DNA of 33,491 bases from an uncultured Gammaproteobacteria bacterium (GTDB taxonomy: Bacteria > Pseudomonadota > Gammaproteobacteria > Pseudomonadales > Pseudohongiellaceae): the NCBI GenBank assembly GCA_903853385.1, contig CAINTJ010000111.1, positions 1 to 33,491 of the forward strand. The letters run 5' to 3'. Under the pieces are notes generated by a model, which made no database searches, was not told the origin of the DNA, and saw only the letters and a list, made by a program, of their open reading frames with translations. Shown one piece after another: positions 1 through 7,594 of this stretch (position 1 is the first letter of the stretch; every line of letters begins with the position of its first letter). Made by a program: the position numbers and the translations under genes.

Positions 1-487
1 AACGCAGCGACTTGCCAAGAATAAAAGCCAGAACGCGGCCGTGATAACCCAGCGAGGACGCAAACACCGGCAACACATCCTCAACCCGCTGCGCTTGTTC
101 CAGCGCCACATGCAAGGCTGCACGCTGCTGTTCAATAAGCGCCATGAAACTGTCATCGCTGGCTAGCTCCGGTTCCAGCTCCAGCGTCCAGGTGCGATCC
201 GCCTGCAGCACACACAGGCCAATATTGCGCTGTGGCAAAGCCCGATGCCATTCAGACGGGGATACCAGTGACAGCCGGTAACCGGCTTCCCGCTCATATA
301 ACCAGTAGCGCTGCCCCACCACCGGGTTGAAACGGATCTCACTTTGCAGCACAAACAGTGAAGTGAACAGCTCCATCTCAATCTGTGCAATGCTCTTGGG
401 TGGTACCGCCAGACGCTGTGCATGTTGCTGCACAACTTGCAGCACAGGCACCAGACCTTTGCCCTGCGGATTCGGATTTTTTGGCAT
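1..487 (-). CDS. DUF2452-family protein, C-terminus cut by window edge
   Basis: Reading on the minus strand from the ATG at 487-485 there are about 162 codons without a stop, running off the left edge, so the C-terminus is missing. The protein opens with a Pro/Asn-rich start (MPKNPNPQGKGLVPVL), then a helical stretch, then a core containing RYWLYEREAGYRLSLVSP and SEWHRALPQRNIG. This core resembles the DUF2452 family, which also includes the eukaryotic C1orf50 proteins (shared pattern: YLY.RE.G...S..SP.EW...G...L..D..W). The biochemical function of the family is not known to me. There is no signal peptide or membrane segment, so it is probably cytoplasmic. It is divergent from the GH3 gene, with only 27 bp between the two start codons, so any promoter for one gene must lie inside the other. 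The family call is by remembered pattern and is reasonably sure; function is open. Confidence 0.75.
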   Translation of the reverse strand, partial: MPKNPNPQGKGLVPVLQVVQQHAQRLAVPPKSIAQIEMELFTSLFVLQSEIRFNPVVGQRYWLYEREAGYRLSLVSPSEWHRALPQRNIGLCVLQADRTWTLELEPELASDDSFMALIEQQRAALHVALEQAQRVEDVLPVFASSLGYHGRVLAFILGKSLR

Positions 488-514
488 CGTGGTTATTACG
501 AAGGATTTCGGTGG

Positions 515-3067
515 ATGGGATTGCTAGAATGCTACCTGCTTTTTACGAAGATGTTGCGATTTCCGATGCACAAACTTTTCCTGCTGTTGCCAGGTCTGGT
601 GCTGGCACTGTCCTGCCCTGCTGTCTATGGGGCTGATATCGACCAGTTGCTGGCCCAAATGACGCTCGATGAAAAACTGTCGATGCTGCACGGTGCCGAG
701 GACCCCGATCCTGCCATTGGCCTGGACGCGGCCGGTTACGTCCCGGGTATCCCACGCCTGGGCATACCCCCATTGCGACTTGCCGATGGCCCGGCCGGCA
801 TCCGTACGCAGGCCACCGCCACGGCGCTGCCGGCGCCGGTAGTGCTGGCCGCCAGTTTCGACCGCACGCTGGCAACGAACTATGGCAAAGTCATCGGCAT
901 GGAAGGGCTGGCCCGCAACCAGCAGGTATTGCTGTCACCGATGGTGAACATGGTGCGGGTGCCGCAAGCCGGTCGCAATTTTGAAACCCTGGGGGAAGAT
1001 CCCTTCCTGGCCGGCGCCATGGTGGCCGCTGAAATCACCGGCATCCAGAGCGAAGGCTTGATGGCCACTGTCAAACATTATGCTGCCAACAATCAGGAAC
1101 AGGAGCGCCTGACCATTAACGCCAGCATTGATGAACGCACTTTACGGGAAATCTATCTGCCTGCCTTCGAAGCCGCCGTCCACGCCGGTGTGGCCAGCGT
1201 TATGTGCGCCTACAACCAGGTGAACAATCAGTTTGGTTGCGAAAACCATTATCTGTTGCAGCAAGTATTACGCAAGGAATGGGGCTTTGCTGGATTTGTA
1301 ATGACTGACTGGTGGGCCATGCATTCACTGGCAGCAGTGGAGCATGGACTCAACCTGGAAATGCCCGGCTACACCCATGCTGATTACCCGGTACTGGTAA
1401 ATTTTGACACGCCACTGCACACAGCGGTGCAAAACGGCAGCATCAGCCAAGCCAAAGTGGATGAAGCACTGCGACCTTTGCTGACCATGATGAACCGCTT
1501 TGGTCTGCTGGACGGCAAAGCTCCGGCAACTGTCAGTCGCACCGTCGACAACCACGCCACTGCATTGGCAACTGCACTGGCGGGTGCCGTGCTATTGAAA
1601 AATGACAATGCACTTTTGCCTCTGGCCAGGGACAGTGCCAATGACACCCTGTTTCTGGGACCAACAGCGGCCTGGACCTTGATTGGCGGCGGCGGCAGTT
1701 CGCGCGTCAGGCCTTCCGCCCATGACAACGCCCTCGATGCCTTTGCCAGACTGGGCGACGGCCGTCGCCCGCTGTGGTTAGCCGGTTATGATGCCGACGG
1801 CACGGTAATTCCGGCCTCGGCCCTGCGTGTCCCCGGCAAAAGCCAGCATGGCATGACCTATAGCAAAGCCGGACAAAGCCGCATCGTCACCACTCTCAAC
1901 CGGGTCGGTGCCAATGCCATGCGCAGCTCCGGCATGTCGTACTGGGAAGCCGAGCTGGTGGCGCCAGAAACCGGCATCTATAACCTGCTGCTGCAAACCG
2001 ATGGTCCGGTAGCCAGCCTTTACCAGGATGGCAAACGCCTGCTGTTCAACGATGGGGGCGTGCTCAGTGATGCCTTGCTGATGCCTGCGCGCACTGGTTT
2101 GCGTAATGCCAATCTCACGGTAAAGCTCACTGCCGGTGAACGTTTTCATTTGCACCTGGAAACCTGGAGTGGTGACGACGCGCCCGTGCAAGTGCGGCTG
2201 GCGTGGCAAACACCCTCACAACGCCAGCAGATCATTGCCGAAGCCGTGGCCGCGGCCCGCAAAGCCCGTGCAGTAGTAGTGTTTGCGCATGTCGAAGGTT
2301 CAGAAGGCAGCGATCGCAACACGCTGGCATTGCCAGGTTATCAGGACGAACTGATCACTGCGCTGACTGAGCAGACCCAGGCACGTATCGCTGTGGTATT
2401 AAGTACTGGCGCACCAGTGACCATGCCGTGGGCCGACAAAGTCGCTGCCATTCTGCAAATGTGGTATCCGGGCCAGGCTGGCGGTGAGGCCACAGCTCAA
2501 TTGTTACTGGGCCTCGCCAATCCGTCCGGCAAATTACCGGTCAGTTTCCCGCGCAGTGAAATGGATACGCCGGTGATCGATCCTCTGCGTTACCCCGGAG
2601 TCGACTCGCAGCAGCAATATTCGGAAGGTTTGCTGATCGGCTATCGCTGGTATGACACACACAACATCGTGCCCTTGTTTCCATTCGGACATGGACTGTC
2701 CTACACCCGCTTTGAATACAGTGATTTTGTGATCAGCGGCAATGGCCAAGCGGTAACGGCGAGTTTCACCTTGCGCAACAGCGGCAGTCAGACTGGCGCG
2801 GAAGTAGCGCAGCTCTATCTGGAGCCCGGCGATACTGGCGACGTCAGTACCGAACTGCGCAAGCTGGTCGGGTTCGATAAAATATCACTGGCACCCGGTG
2901 AGAGCCGCAGGGTCACTATTACAATACCGGAACGCAGCTTTGCCTACTGGAACGCCGACTCCCATCAATGGCAAATGTTGCCGGGCCGCAAGGTGCTGGC
3001 AGTAGGCTCATCTTCCCGGGACCTGCGCCAGAGCAGCAGTTTCGTGTACAGTCCGCAGCGGCAATAA
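515..3067 (+). CDS. Secreted GH3 beta-glucosidase with inserted PA14-like domain
   Basis: A glycoside hydrolase family 3 enzyme of 850 residues, expected to release glucose or a related sugar from beta-linked oligosaccharides in the periplasm. Residues about 13-40 form a signal peptide (KLFLLLPGLVLALSC core, cleavage near VYG-A). The N-terminal (beta/alpha)8 domain carries the KHYAANNQ motif and the nucleophile in FVMTDWW (D265). The C-terminal alpha/beta domain holds HVEGSEGSDR, where E597 is the likely acid/base. It is interrupted by about 145 residues (roughly 424-569, with SYWEAEL, GIYNLLLQTDG and ASLYQDG) that look like a PA14 carbohydrate-binding insert. A fibronectin-III-like domain ends the protein. 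The start at 515 is chosen because AAGGA at 501-505 sits 9 bp upstream. ATGs at 551 and 566 give a more compact signal peptide and remain possible. It is co-directional with the symporter gene 21 bp downstream. Substrate linkage cannot be read from sequence. Confidence 0.92.
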   Translation: MGLLECYLLFTKMLRFPMHKLFLLLPGLVLALSCPAVYGADIDQLLAQMTLDEKLSMLHGAEDPDPAIGLDAAGYVPGIPRLGIPPLRLADGPAGIRTQATATALPAPVVLAASFDRTLATNYGKVIGMEGLARNQQVLLSPMVNMVRVPQAGRNFETLGEDPFLAGAMVAAEITGIQSEGLMATVKHYAANNQEQERLTINASIDERTLREIYLPAFEAAVHAGVASVMCAYNQVNNQFGCENHYLLQQVLRKEWGFAGFVMTDWWAMHSLAAVEHGLNLEMPGYTHADYPVLVNFDTPLHTAVQNGSISQAKVDEALRPLLTMMNRFGLLDGKAPATVSRTVDNHATALATALAGAVLLKNDNALLPLARDSANDTLFLGPTAAWTLIGGGGSSRVRPSAHDNALDAFARLGDGRRPLWLAGYDADGTVIPASALRVPGKSQHGMTYSKAGQSRIVTTLNRVGANAMRSSGMSYWEAELVAPETGIYNLLLQTDGPVASLYQDGKRLLFNDGGVLSDALLMPARTGLRNANLTVKLTAGERFHLHLETWSGDDAPVQVRLAWQTPSQRQQIIAEAVAAARKARAVVVFAHVEGSEGSDRNTLALPGYQDELITALTEQTQARIAVVLSTGAPVTMPWADKVAAILQMWYPGQAGGEATAQLLLGLANPSGKLPVSFPRSEMDTPVIDPLRYPGVDSQQQYSEGLLIGYRWYDTHNIVPLFPFGHGLSYTRFEYSDFVISGNGQAVTASFTLRNSGSQTGAEVAQLYLEPGDTGDVSTELRKLVGFDKISLAPGESRRVTITIPERSFAYWNADSHQWQMLPGRKVLAVGSSSRDLRQSSSFVYSPQRQ

Positions 3068-3088
3068 CATCAACACCAGGGAATCACA

Positions 3089-4336
3089 ATGACAACAAAC
3101 ACCCACACTACTGCCATCAATTCTGCCACCCGCAATTACACGATGCCATTGATCTTCCTGACCTCACTGTTTTTCATGTGGGGCTTCATGACCAGCCTCA
3201 ATGACATCCTGATCCCGCATTTGCGCTCTGCCTTCAACCTGAACTACACGCAGGCGATGCTGATCCAGTTCTGCTTTTTCGGTGCCTACGCGCTGGTCTC
3301 GTTGCCAGCCGGCAAATTGCTGGATCGTATCGGTTACCAGAAAGGCATCGTGGCCGGCCTGGTGCTGGCCGGCCTCGGTTGCTGGGTGTTCTGGCCGGCG
3401 GCCGCGGCGCTCTCCTATCCCTTGTTTCTCGGCGCCCTGTTCATCCTGGCCGGCGGCATCACTATTTTGCAGGTCAGTGCCAATCCTTATGTATCAGCAC
3501 TGGGGCCAGCCCATACGGCATCGAGCCGTTTGATCAGTTCGCAGGCTTTCAACTCGCTTGGCACTACCATCGGACCCTGGCTGGGTGGCCTGGTGATACT
3601 GGGCGCAGTTGCCAAAGTTGGCGCTGACGCCAGTGCAGAAGCCGGCAGTGTGCAACTGCCCTACCTCGGTTTGGGTGTGTTGTTCATGGTGATGGCGGCA
3701 GTTTTCGCCCGCATCAAATTGCCGGTGCTCGACATCGAAGCCAGCTCTGCCAATGCAGCTGTGCAGGATGACGGCAAGACGGCGTGGTCATTTCCGCAAC
3801 TGAAATTCGGCATCATCGCGATCTTTGTCTATGTGGGTGGCGAAGTGGCTGTGGGCAGCTTCCTGATCAACTACCTGGGCGATGGTAAAATCGCCGGCCT
3901 GAGTGCTGCCGCTGCGGCACCCTATGTGAGCTATTTCTGGGGTGGCGCCATGGTGGGCCGCTTTATCGGTATTTTTACCACGCGCTGGTTTGCCCCTGGC
4001 CGTGTGCTGGCGCTGCATGCACTGGCCGCTGTGGCCCTGGTGGCCCTCTCGATGTCTTCCACCGGCTCGGTCGCCATGTGGAGCATTCTGGCGGTGGGAC
4101 TATGCAATTCCATCATGTTCCCCACGATCTTCAGTCTGGCCGTAAGCGGCCTTGGCCAGCATACCAGCCAGGGTTCCGGCTTGCTGTGCATGGCCATCGT
4201 CGGTGGTGCCTTGCTGCCGGTGCTGCAAGGCTTGATCGCCGACTTTGCCGGCCTGCAGGCGGGCTTCATACTGCCAATCCTGTGCTACCTCTATATCACC
4301 TTCTATGGGATGAAATTTCCGCACGAGCAGCAATGA
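3089..4336 (+). CDS. FucP/GluP-type sugar:H+ symporter (MFS)
   Basis: A 415-residue major facilitator of the fucose/glucose-galactose symporter (FucP/GluP/NagP) group, an inner-membrane protein with about 12 hydrophobic helices. Family marks are the first helix ending SLNDILIPHLR (D39, matching the proton-coupling Asp of E. coli FucP), the loop KLLDRIGYQKG at about 76-86, and TILQVSANPYVSALG at about 125-138. At the position of FucP Glu135 this protein has Gln (Q128), as I recall for GluP/NagP-type members, which argues against a strict fucose transporter. The ATG at 3089 has a weak GGGA ribosome-binding site. It begins 21 bp after the GH3 stop, so the two are almost certainly one operon: hydrolysis outside, uptake of the released monosaccharide inside. 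No kinase or local regulator is visible next to it. Confidence is high for the family and low for the exact sugar. Confidence 0.9.
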   Translation: MTTNTHTTAINSATRNYTMPLIFLTSLFFMWGFMTSLNDILIPHLRSAFNLNYTQAMLIQFCFFGAYALVSLPAGKLLDRIGYQKGIVAGLVLAGLGCWVFWPAAAALSYPLFLGALFILAGGITILQVSANPYVSALGPAHTASSRLISSQAFNSLGTTIGPWLGGLVILGAVAKVGADASAEAGSVQLPYLGLGVLFMVMAAVFARIKLPVLDIEASSANAAVQDDGKTAWSFPQLKFGIIAIFVYVGGEVAVGSFLINYLGDGKIAGLSAAAAAPYVSYFWGGAMVGRFIGIFTTRWFAPGRVLALHALAAVALVALSMSSTGSVAMWSILAVGLCNSIMFPTIFSLAVSGLGQHTSQGSGLLCMAIVGGALLPVLQGLIADFAGLQAGFILPILCYLYITFYGMKFPHEQQ

Positions 4337-4343
4337 GGCTACT

Positions 4344-4379
4344 GACGGACAGCTCCTTGTCATCATTGAGCTGTTCGTC
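4344..4379 (+). terminator. Stem-loop after the GH3-symporter operon
   Basis: GACGGACAGCTC (4344-4355) pairs with GAGCTGTTCGTC (4368-4379) over 12 bp with one G-U pair and a 12-nt loop, starting 7 bp after the symporter stop codon. No U-tract follows, so it may act as an mRNA 3'-end stabiliser or weak terminator rather than a classic intrinsic terminator. Confidence 0.5.
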
Positions 4380-4420
4380 ATAAGCACCAGGCACCATCGG
4401 CAATTACGCGCTGCTGTTGG

Positions 4421-4533
4421 AAGCCTTGGGTCTACCAGAGCTTCGGAAACTGTCTGAGGCCATGGATGGCCGAAGCAAGCCTATAAGGAGGTATTCACGG
4501 CGAGTTTCCGAAGCTCTGGTAGGCCCAAGGCTT
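4421..4533. repeat. Long inverted repeat, REP/BIME-like palindromic element
   Basis: The left arm 4421-4451 (begins AAGCCTTGGG, ends GGAAACT) and the right arm 4503-4533 are reverse complements over 31 bp. The single difference (T at 4431) becomes a U-G pair in RNA, so the transcript can fold into an unbroken 31-bp stem. The 51-bp centre carries a second small hairpin, GGCCAT-GG-ATGGCC at 4459-4472, and the string TATAAGGAGGTATTCACGGCG. This layout resembles the dispersed intergenic palindromes (REP, BIME or MITE-like) of many gammaproteobacteria. I found no second copy in this window. No coding potential is apparent inside, and no target-site duplication is clear. Confidence 0.75.
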
Positions 4534-4733
4534 TGCACAAGAGCAAAAGCCAAAACCAAGACAACTCTGGCCCGATTTCTGCAATCAACCTGATACCAAC
4601 GCGCAAAAGGCTCGGGAATCAGGATAAAACATCATTCTGCTTTACAAGCCGCGGCCATCCAAAGCCGCTCGCACCGGCAATAGCGGCAATCTCCTGCCGT
4701 TGACGATGACAGGCACACTCAACAGAGGAAGCA
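4534..4733. other. Non-coding stretch upstream of the methyltransferase gene
   Basis: About 200 bp between the palindromic repeat and the methyltransferase start. I see no gene, tRNA or convincing promoter pair here. The only clear signal is the ribosome-binding site AGAGGA at 4724-4729 belonging to the next gene. Confidence 0.5.
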
Positions 4734-5648
4734 ATGATGACCCCTAACTGCGAAGCAGCACAACTTGGCCAATTCATTCCGGTTCACTATCACTACAACA
4801 TGCTGCTGGACGAAGCGCGCATGCAAGGTTTTCGCGCGGCAATTGAGTATGTGGTCAAGCCAGGCATGAAGGTGCTGGAACTGGGTGGAGGTACTGGCGT
4901 GCTGTCACTGTTTGCCGCACGCACCGCTGACAAAGTGTGGTGTGTAGAACGCAATCCGGCACTGGCCACTACCGCGCGTCAGACTTTTTCACGCAATTAC
5001 CGCGGTGACATTGTAGAACTGGTGCAGGCAGATGCATTCGACTATCTGCCGCCCGAGCCAGTGGATGTGGTGATCTGTGAAATGCTGCATGTGGCTTTGT
5101 TGCGTGAGAAACAAATCGAAGTAATTGATTCTTTCAAAAAACGCTATGTGGAAAAATTCGGTTTACCGCTGCCAATCTTTGTGCCGGAAGCCTGCATACA
5201 AGCGGCGCAACCAGTGCAACAGAATTTTGTATACGAAGGTTGCTTTATTACCACTCCGGTTTTCCAGAATCCGGTGGCTATTGCTGACCGCACGCTGGAG
5301 CTGGCAGAACCTACACCGTTCCAGTCCTTCAGTTACGAAAGTGAGCTGCACTTGCGTTGCAACTGGCATGGCACCATTACCGCCACCGAAAGCGGCACTT
5401 TGAATGCCCTGCGCTTTGTCACCAAAAACATTCTGGCTATTTGCATGGAAAGCCGTTCCACCATCGACTGGCACAACGCCTATCTGATATTGCCACTGGA
5501 CGAACCCCAGCAAATTGAAGTGGGTGACAATATTGAAGTGCAGTTTTCCTATGCTGTGGGCGCACCCCTGGAAGCTTTGCATCCACAGGTGAAAGTGATA
5601 CATGCACAGCGACCGCAGGAAAGCCTGCGACGGGTGGCAATGGCCTAA
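4734..5648 (+). CDS. PRMT-like class I SAM-dependent methyltransferase
   Basis: A 304-residue class I methyltransferase. The SAM-binding motif I is VLELGGGTGVLSLFA (residues about 46-60), followed by the acidic end of strand beta2 in VWCVERNP and the DAFDYLPPEPVDVVICEML segment, which sits where protein arginine methyltransferases carry their first catalytic glutamate. After the Rossmann core there is a beta-rich C-terminal half (about 140-290), as in the PRMT barrel. No signal peptide or membrane helix is present, so it is cytoplasmic. AGAGGA lies 4 bp before the ATG at 4734 and 7 bp before the ATG at 4737, so either may be used. It stands alone between the repeat element and the convergent purE. 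It may methylate a protein or a small molecule; the PRMT-like fold is an inference and the substrate is unknown. Confidence 0.8.
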   Translation: MMTPNCEAAQLGQFIPVHYHYNMLLDEARMQGFRAAIEYVVKPGMKVLELGGGTGVLSLFAARTADKVWCVERNPALATTARQTFSRNYRGDIVELVQADAFDYLPPEPVDVVICEMLHVALLREKQIEVIDSFKKRYVEKFGLPLPIFVPEACIQAAQPVQQNFVYEGCFITTPVFQNPVAIADRTLELAEPTPFQSFSYESELHLRCNWHGTITATESGTLNALRFVTKNILAICMESRSTIDWHNAYLILPLDEPQQIEVGDNIEVQFSYAVGAPLEALHPQVKVIHAQRPQESLRRVAMA

Positions 5649-5702
5649 GGGTAACGCAGTCCAAAACCGAAGCGGTACAAAGGACTCTGGCTGTCATAAG
5701 GC

Positions 5703-5743
5703 AGAAAGGCAGCACGACGCGTTGCGTCGTGAGCGCTGCCTTC
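5703..5743 (-). terminator. Stem-loop terminator after purE
   Basis: Immediately after the purE stop (5746-5744) a compound hairpin is seen. The inner stem ACGACGC-GTT-GCGTCGT (5714-5730) is flanked by an outer stem AAGGCAGC / GCTGCCTT, with a 4-nt bulge on one side. On the minus strand it is followed by a short pyrimidine run (CTTTCTGCC). It lies between the convergent methyltransferase gene and purE and may end transcription from both sides. Confidence 0.6.
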
Positions 5744-6232
5744 TCACCCCAGGCTGTTATTCATTTCCAGCACTTTCTGTTTGAGCGCCACTTTGTGCTC
5801 AACCAGTTTCTCGGCGACTTTGGGATTGCTGAGTGCAAGGATCGAGGCCGCCAGAATGCCGGCATTGCGCGCACCATTGAGTGCGACAGTGGCAACCGGA
5901 ATGCCGGATGGCATCTGCAGAATGGACAGGATCGAATCCCAGCCATCAATGGAATTGCTGGATTTGATCGGCACGCCGATTACCGGCAGCGTGGTGATCG
6001 ACGCCACCATGCCCGGCAGATGCGCTGCACCACCAGCGCCGGCGATGATTACTTTGATGCCGCGTTCAAGCGCGGTTTTGGCATAGTCCATCATCACTTC
6101 AGGAGTACGATGGGCTGAAACCACAGCCAGTTCCGACGGAATGCCGAAATGCTGCAGGATTTCTGCTGCTTCTTGCATGACCGGCAGATCGCTGCTGCTG
6201 CCCATGATGATGCCAACCTGTGCTTTGCTCAT
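5744..6232 (-). CDS. purE: N5-carboxyaminoimidazole ribonucleotide mutase PurE
   Basis: A 162-residue class I PurE, which moves the carboxyl group of N5-CAIR to give CAIR in de novo purine synthesis, in the cytoplasm. The signature is complete: [12 protein letters not shown] (about 8-19), VVSAHRTPE with the catalytic His41, [18 protein letters not shown] (about 61-78), and [11 protein letters not shown] followed by [21 protein letters not shown]. The length is typical. It starts with ATG at 6232. It lies 90 bp downstream of purK on the same strand, so the two are probably co-transcribed in the order purK-purE. The partner PurK supplies its substrate. A stem-loop follows the stop codon. Confidence 0.97.
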   Translation of the reverse strand: MSKAQVGIIMGSSSDLPVMQEAAEILQHFGIPSELAVVSAHRTPEVMMDYAKTALERGIKVIIAGAGGAAHLPGMVASITTLPVIGVPIKSSNSIDGWDSILSILQMPSGIPVATVALNGARNAGILAASILALSNPKVAEKLVEHKVALKQKVLEMNNSLG

Positions 6233-6322
6233 TGTCTTGCTCCTGTCTGCGCCTTGCCGAAAGGCGCTGTTTTCAAGTCGCTTTCAAACCACCAGCCCTG
6301 AACATTTACCCGAATCGCAACT

Positions 6323-7462
6323 TCAAGTAACCGCTTTCAAAGTCTGTTTGACCAGTTCGACCTTCTCCAGCAAGCGCTGAATATTGTCGTCCAGTATCGT
6401 TACATGTCCCATCTTGCGATGCGAGCGTGTTTCTTTTTTGCCGTACAGCACCACATTGGCGCCCTTGATTTGCAACACTTCGTCGAGGCCTTCATAGCGT
6501 ACTGGTCCGCTGTGGCCCTCTGCTCCCAGCAGATTGACCATGGCCGACGGCGACTTCAACGCCGTGAAACCCAGCGGCAGATTCAGTATCGCACGCAGAT
6601 GTTGCTCATACTGCGATACATGGTTGGCGCTTATGGTCTGGTGGCCGGAATTGTGCGGGCGTGGCGCCACTTCATTGACCAGTACTTCACCGTCTTTGGT
6701 GACAAACATTTCTACCGCGAGCAAACCGATAATGCCAAAACTTTCCACGACCTGCCGGGCGATTGTTTCAGCACGTTGCAGAATCGCCGGAGCTGCAGAA
6801 CTGGGTGACAGCAAATAATCGACCAGGTTGTAGCGCGGATCGAACACACATTCCACGGCAGGAAACACCGCAATTTCGCCATTGGCATTGCGGGCAGCAA
6901 TCACGGATATTTCACGGTCAAAATCGATGTATTTCTCAAGCAGCCCAGGCTGGTCGAAAGCCTTGTCCAGATCTGCGATCGCGTCGAGTCGCTGCACGCC
7001 ACCACCGTCATAACCACCGGTGCCAAGCTTGTTGAACGCCGGCAGGAATGCTGCCTGAGCTGCAATATCGAAACGGCCTTCCACCAATATGAAGTCGGCA
7101 GTGGGAATACCATGCTGGCGATAAAACTGTTTCTGTTTGCGTTTGTCCTGGATGATCTCGATGACATGGGGCTGCGGAAACACCGGTATGCCCTCGCGTT
7201 CGAGCTGGTAAAGTGCATGCACGTTGATGTTTTCGATTTCTATCGTTACCAGATCCACAGTCTTGCCGAAGCGGTAGACAGTATCGTAATCGGTCAGGGA
7301 ACCCTGCTGGAAGCAGGAAGCCAGTTCGCGACAAGGCGCAATCGGCGAAGGGTCGAGCACGGCAGTATAAACGTCAAAATTGACGCAGGATTGGATCAGC
7401 ATGCGACCCAGCTGGCCGCCACCGACGATGCCTAATTTGAAGTCCTGATAGAACGCTTTCAT
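6323..7462 (-). CDS. purK: N5-carboxyaminoimidazole ribonucleotide synthase PurK
   Basis: A 379-residue ATP-grasp enzyme that uses ATP and bicarbonate to convert AIR to N5-CAIR in purine synthesis. It opens with the dinucleotide-fold segment LGIVGGGQLGRMLIQS, then the central ATP-grasp region (GTGGYDGGGVQRL; FDREISVIAARNANGEIAVFP) and the C-terminal EVAPRPHNSGHQTI motif, all typical of PurK. The start at ATG 7462 is chosen because the protein then begins as other PurK proteins do, just before the GGGQLGRM loop. The reading frame runs further upstream to 7558 but that part has no family similarity. I see no strong ribosome-binding site. A gap of 132 bp separates it from the preceding RelA/SpoT-TPR gene, enough for its own promoter, though I cannot point to a clear one. 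Confidence 0.96.
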   Translation of the reverse strand: MKAFYQDFKLGIVGGGQLGRMLIQSCVNFDVYTAVLDPSPIAPCRELASCFQQGSLTDYDTVYRFGKTVDLVTIEIENINVHALYQLEREGIPVFPQPHVIEIIQDKRKQKQFYRQHGIPTADFILVEGRFDIAAQAAFLPAFNKLGTGGYDGGGVQRLDAIADLDKAFDQPGLLEKYIDFDREISVIAARNANGEIAVFPAVECVFDPRYNLVDYLLSPSSAAPAILQRAETIARQVVESFGIIGLLAVEMFVTKDGEVLVNEVAPRPHNSGHQTISANHVSQYEQHLRAILNLPLGFTALKSPSAMVNLLGAEGHSGPVRYEGLDEVLQIKGANVVLYGKKETRSHRKMGHVTILDDNIQRLLEKVELVKQTLKAVT

Positions 7463-7594
7463 GTTGCACTGTTTGTTGACAGCGGGATTAGGCAGCAGCC
7501 CGGGAAATGCCGGCACAACACAGGGGCCAACCGACAGGAAAGCGGCGCAGCATACCACTGGGTAATACCTCGGGGAAACCGGGAAATTACGGCT

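Noticed and set aside
7463-7558. 32-residue N-terminal extension of PurK
   Set aside because: PurK proteins begin just before the GGGQLGRM loop; the extension has no family similarity.
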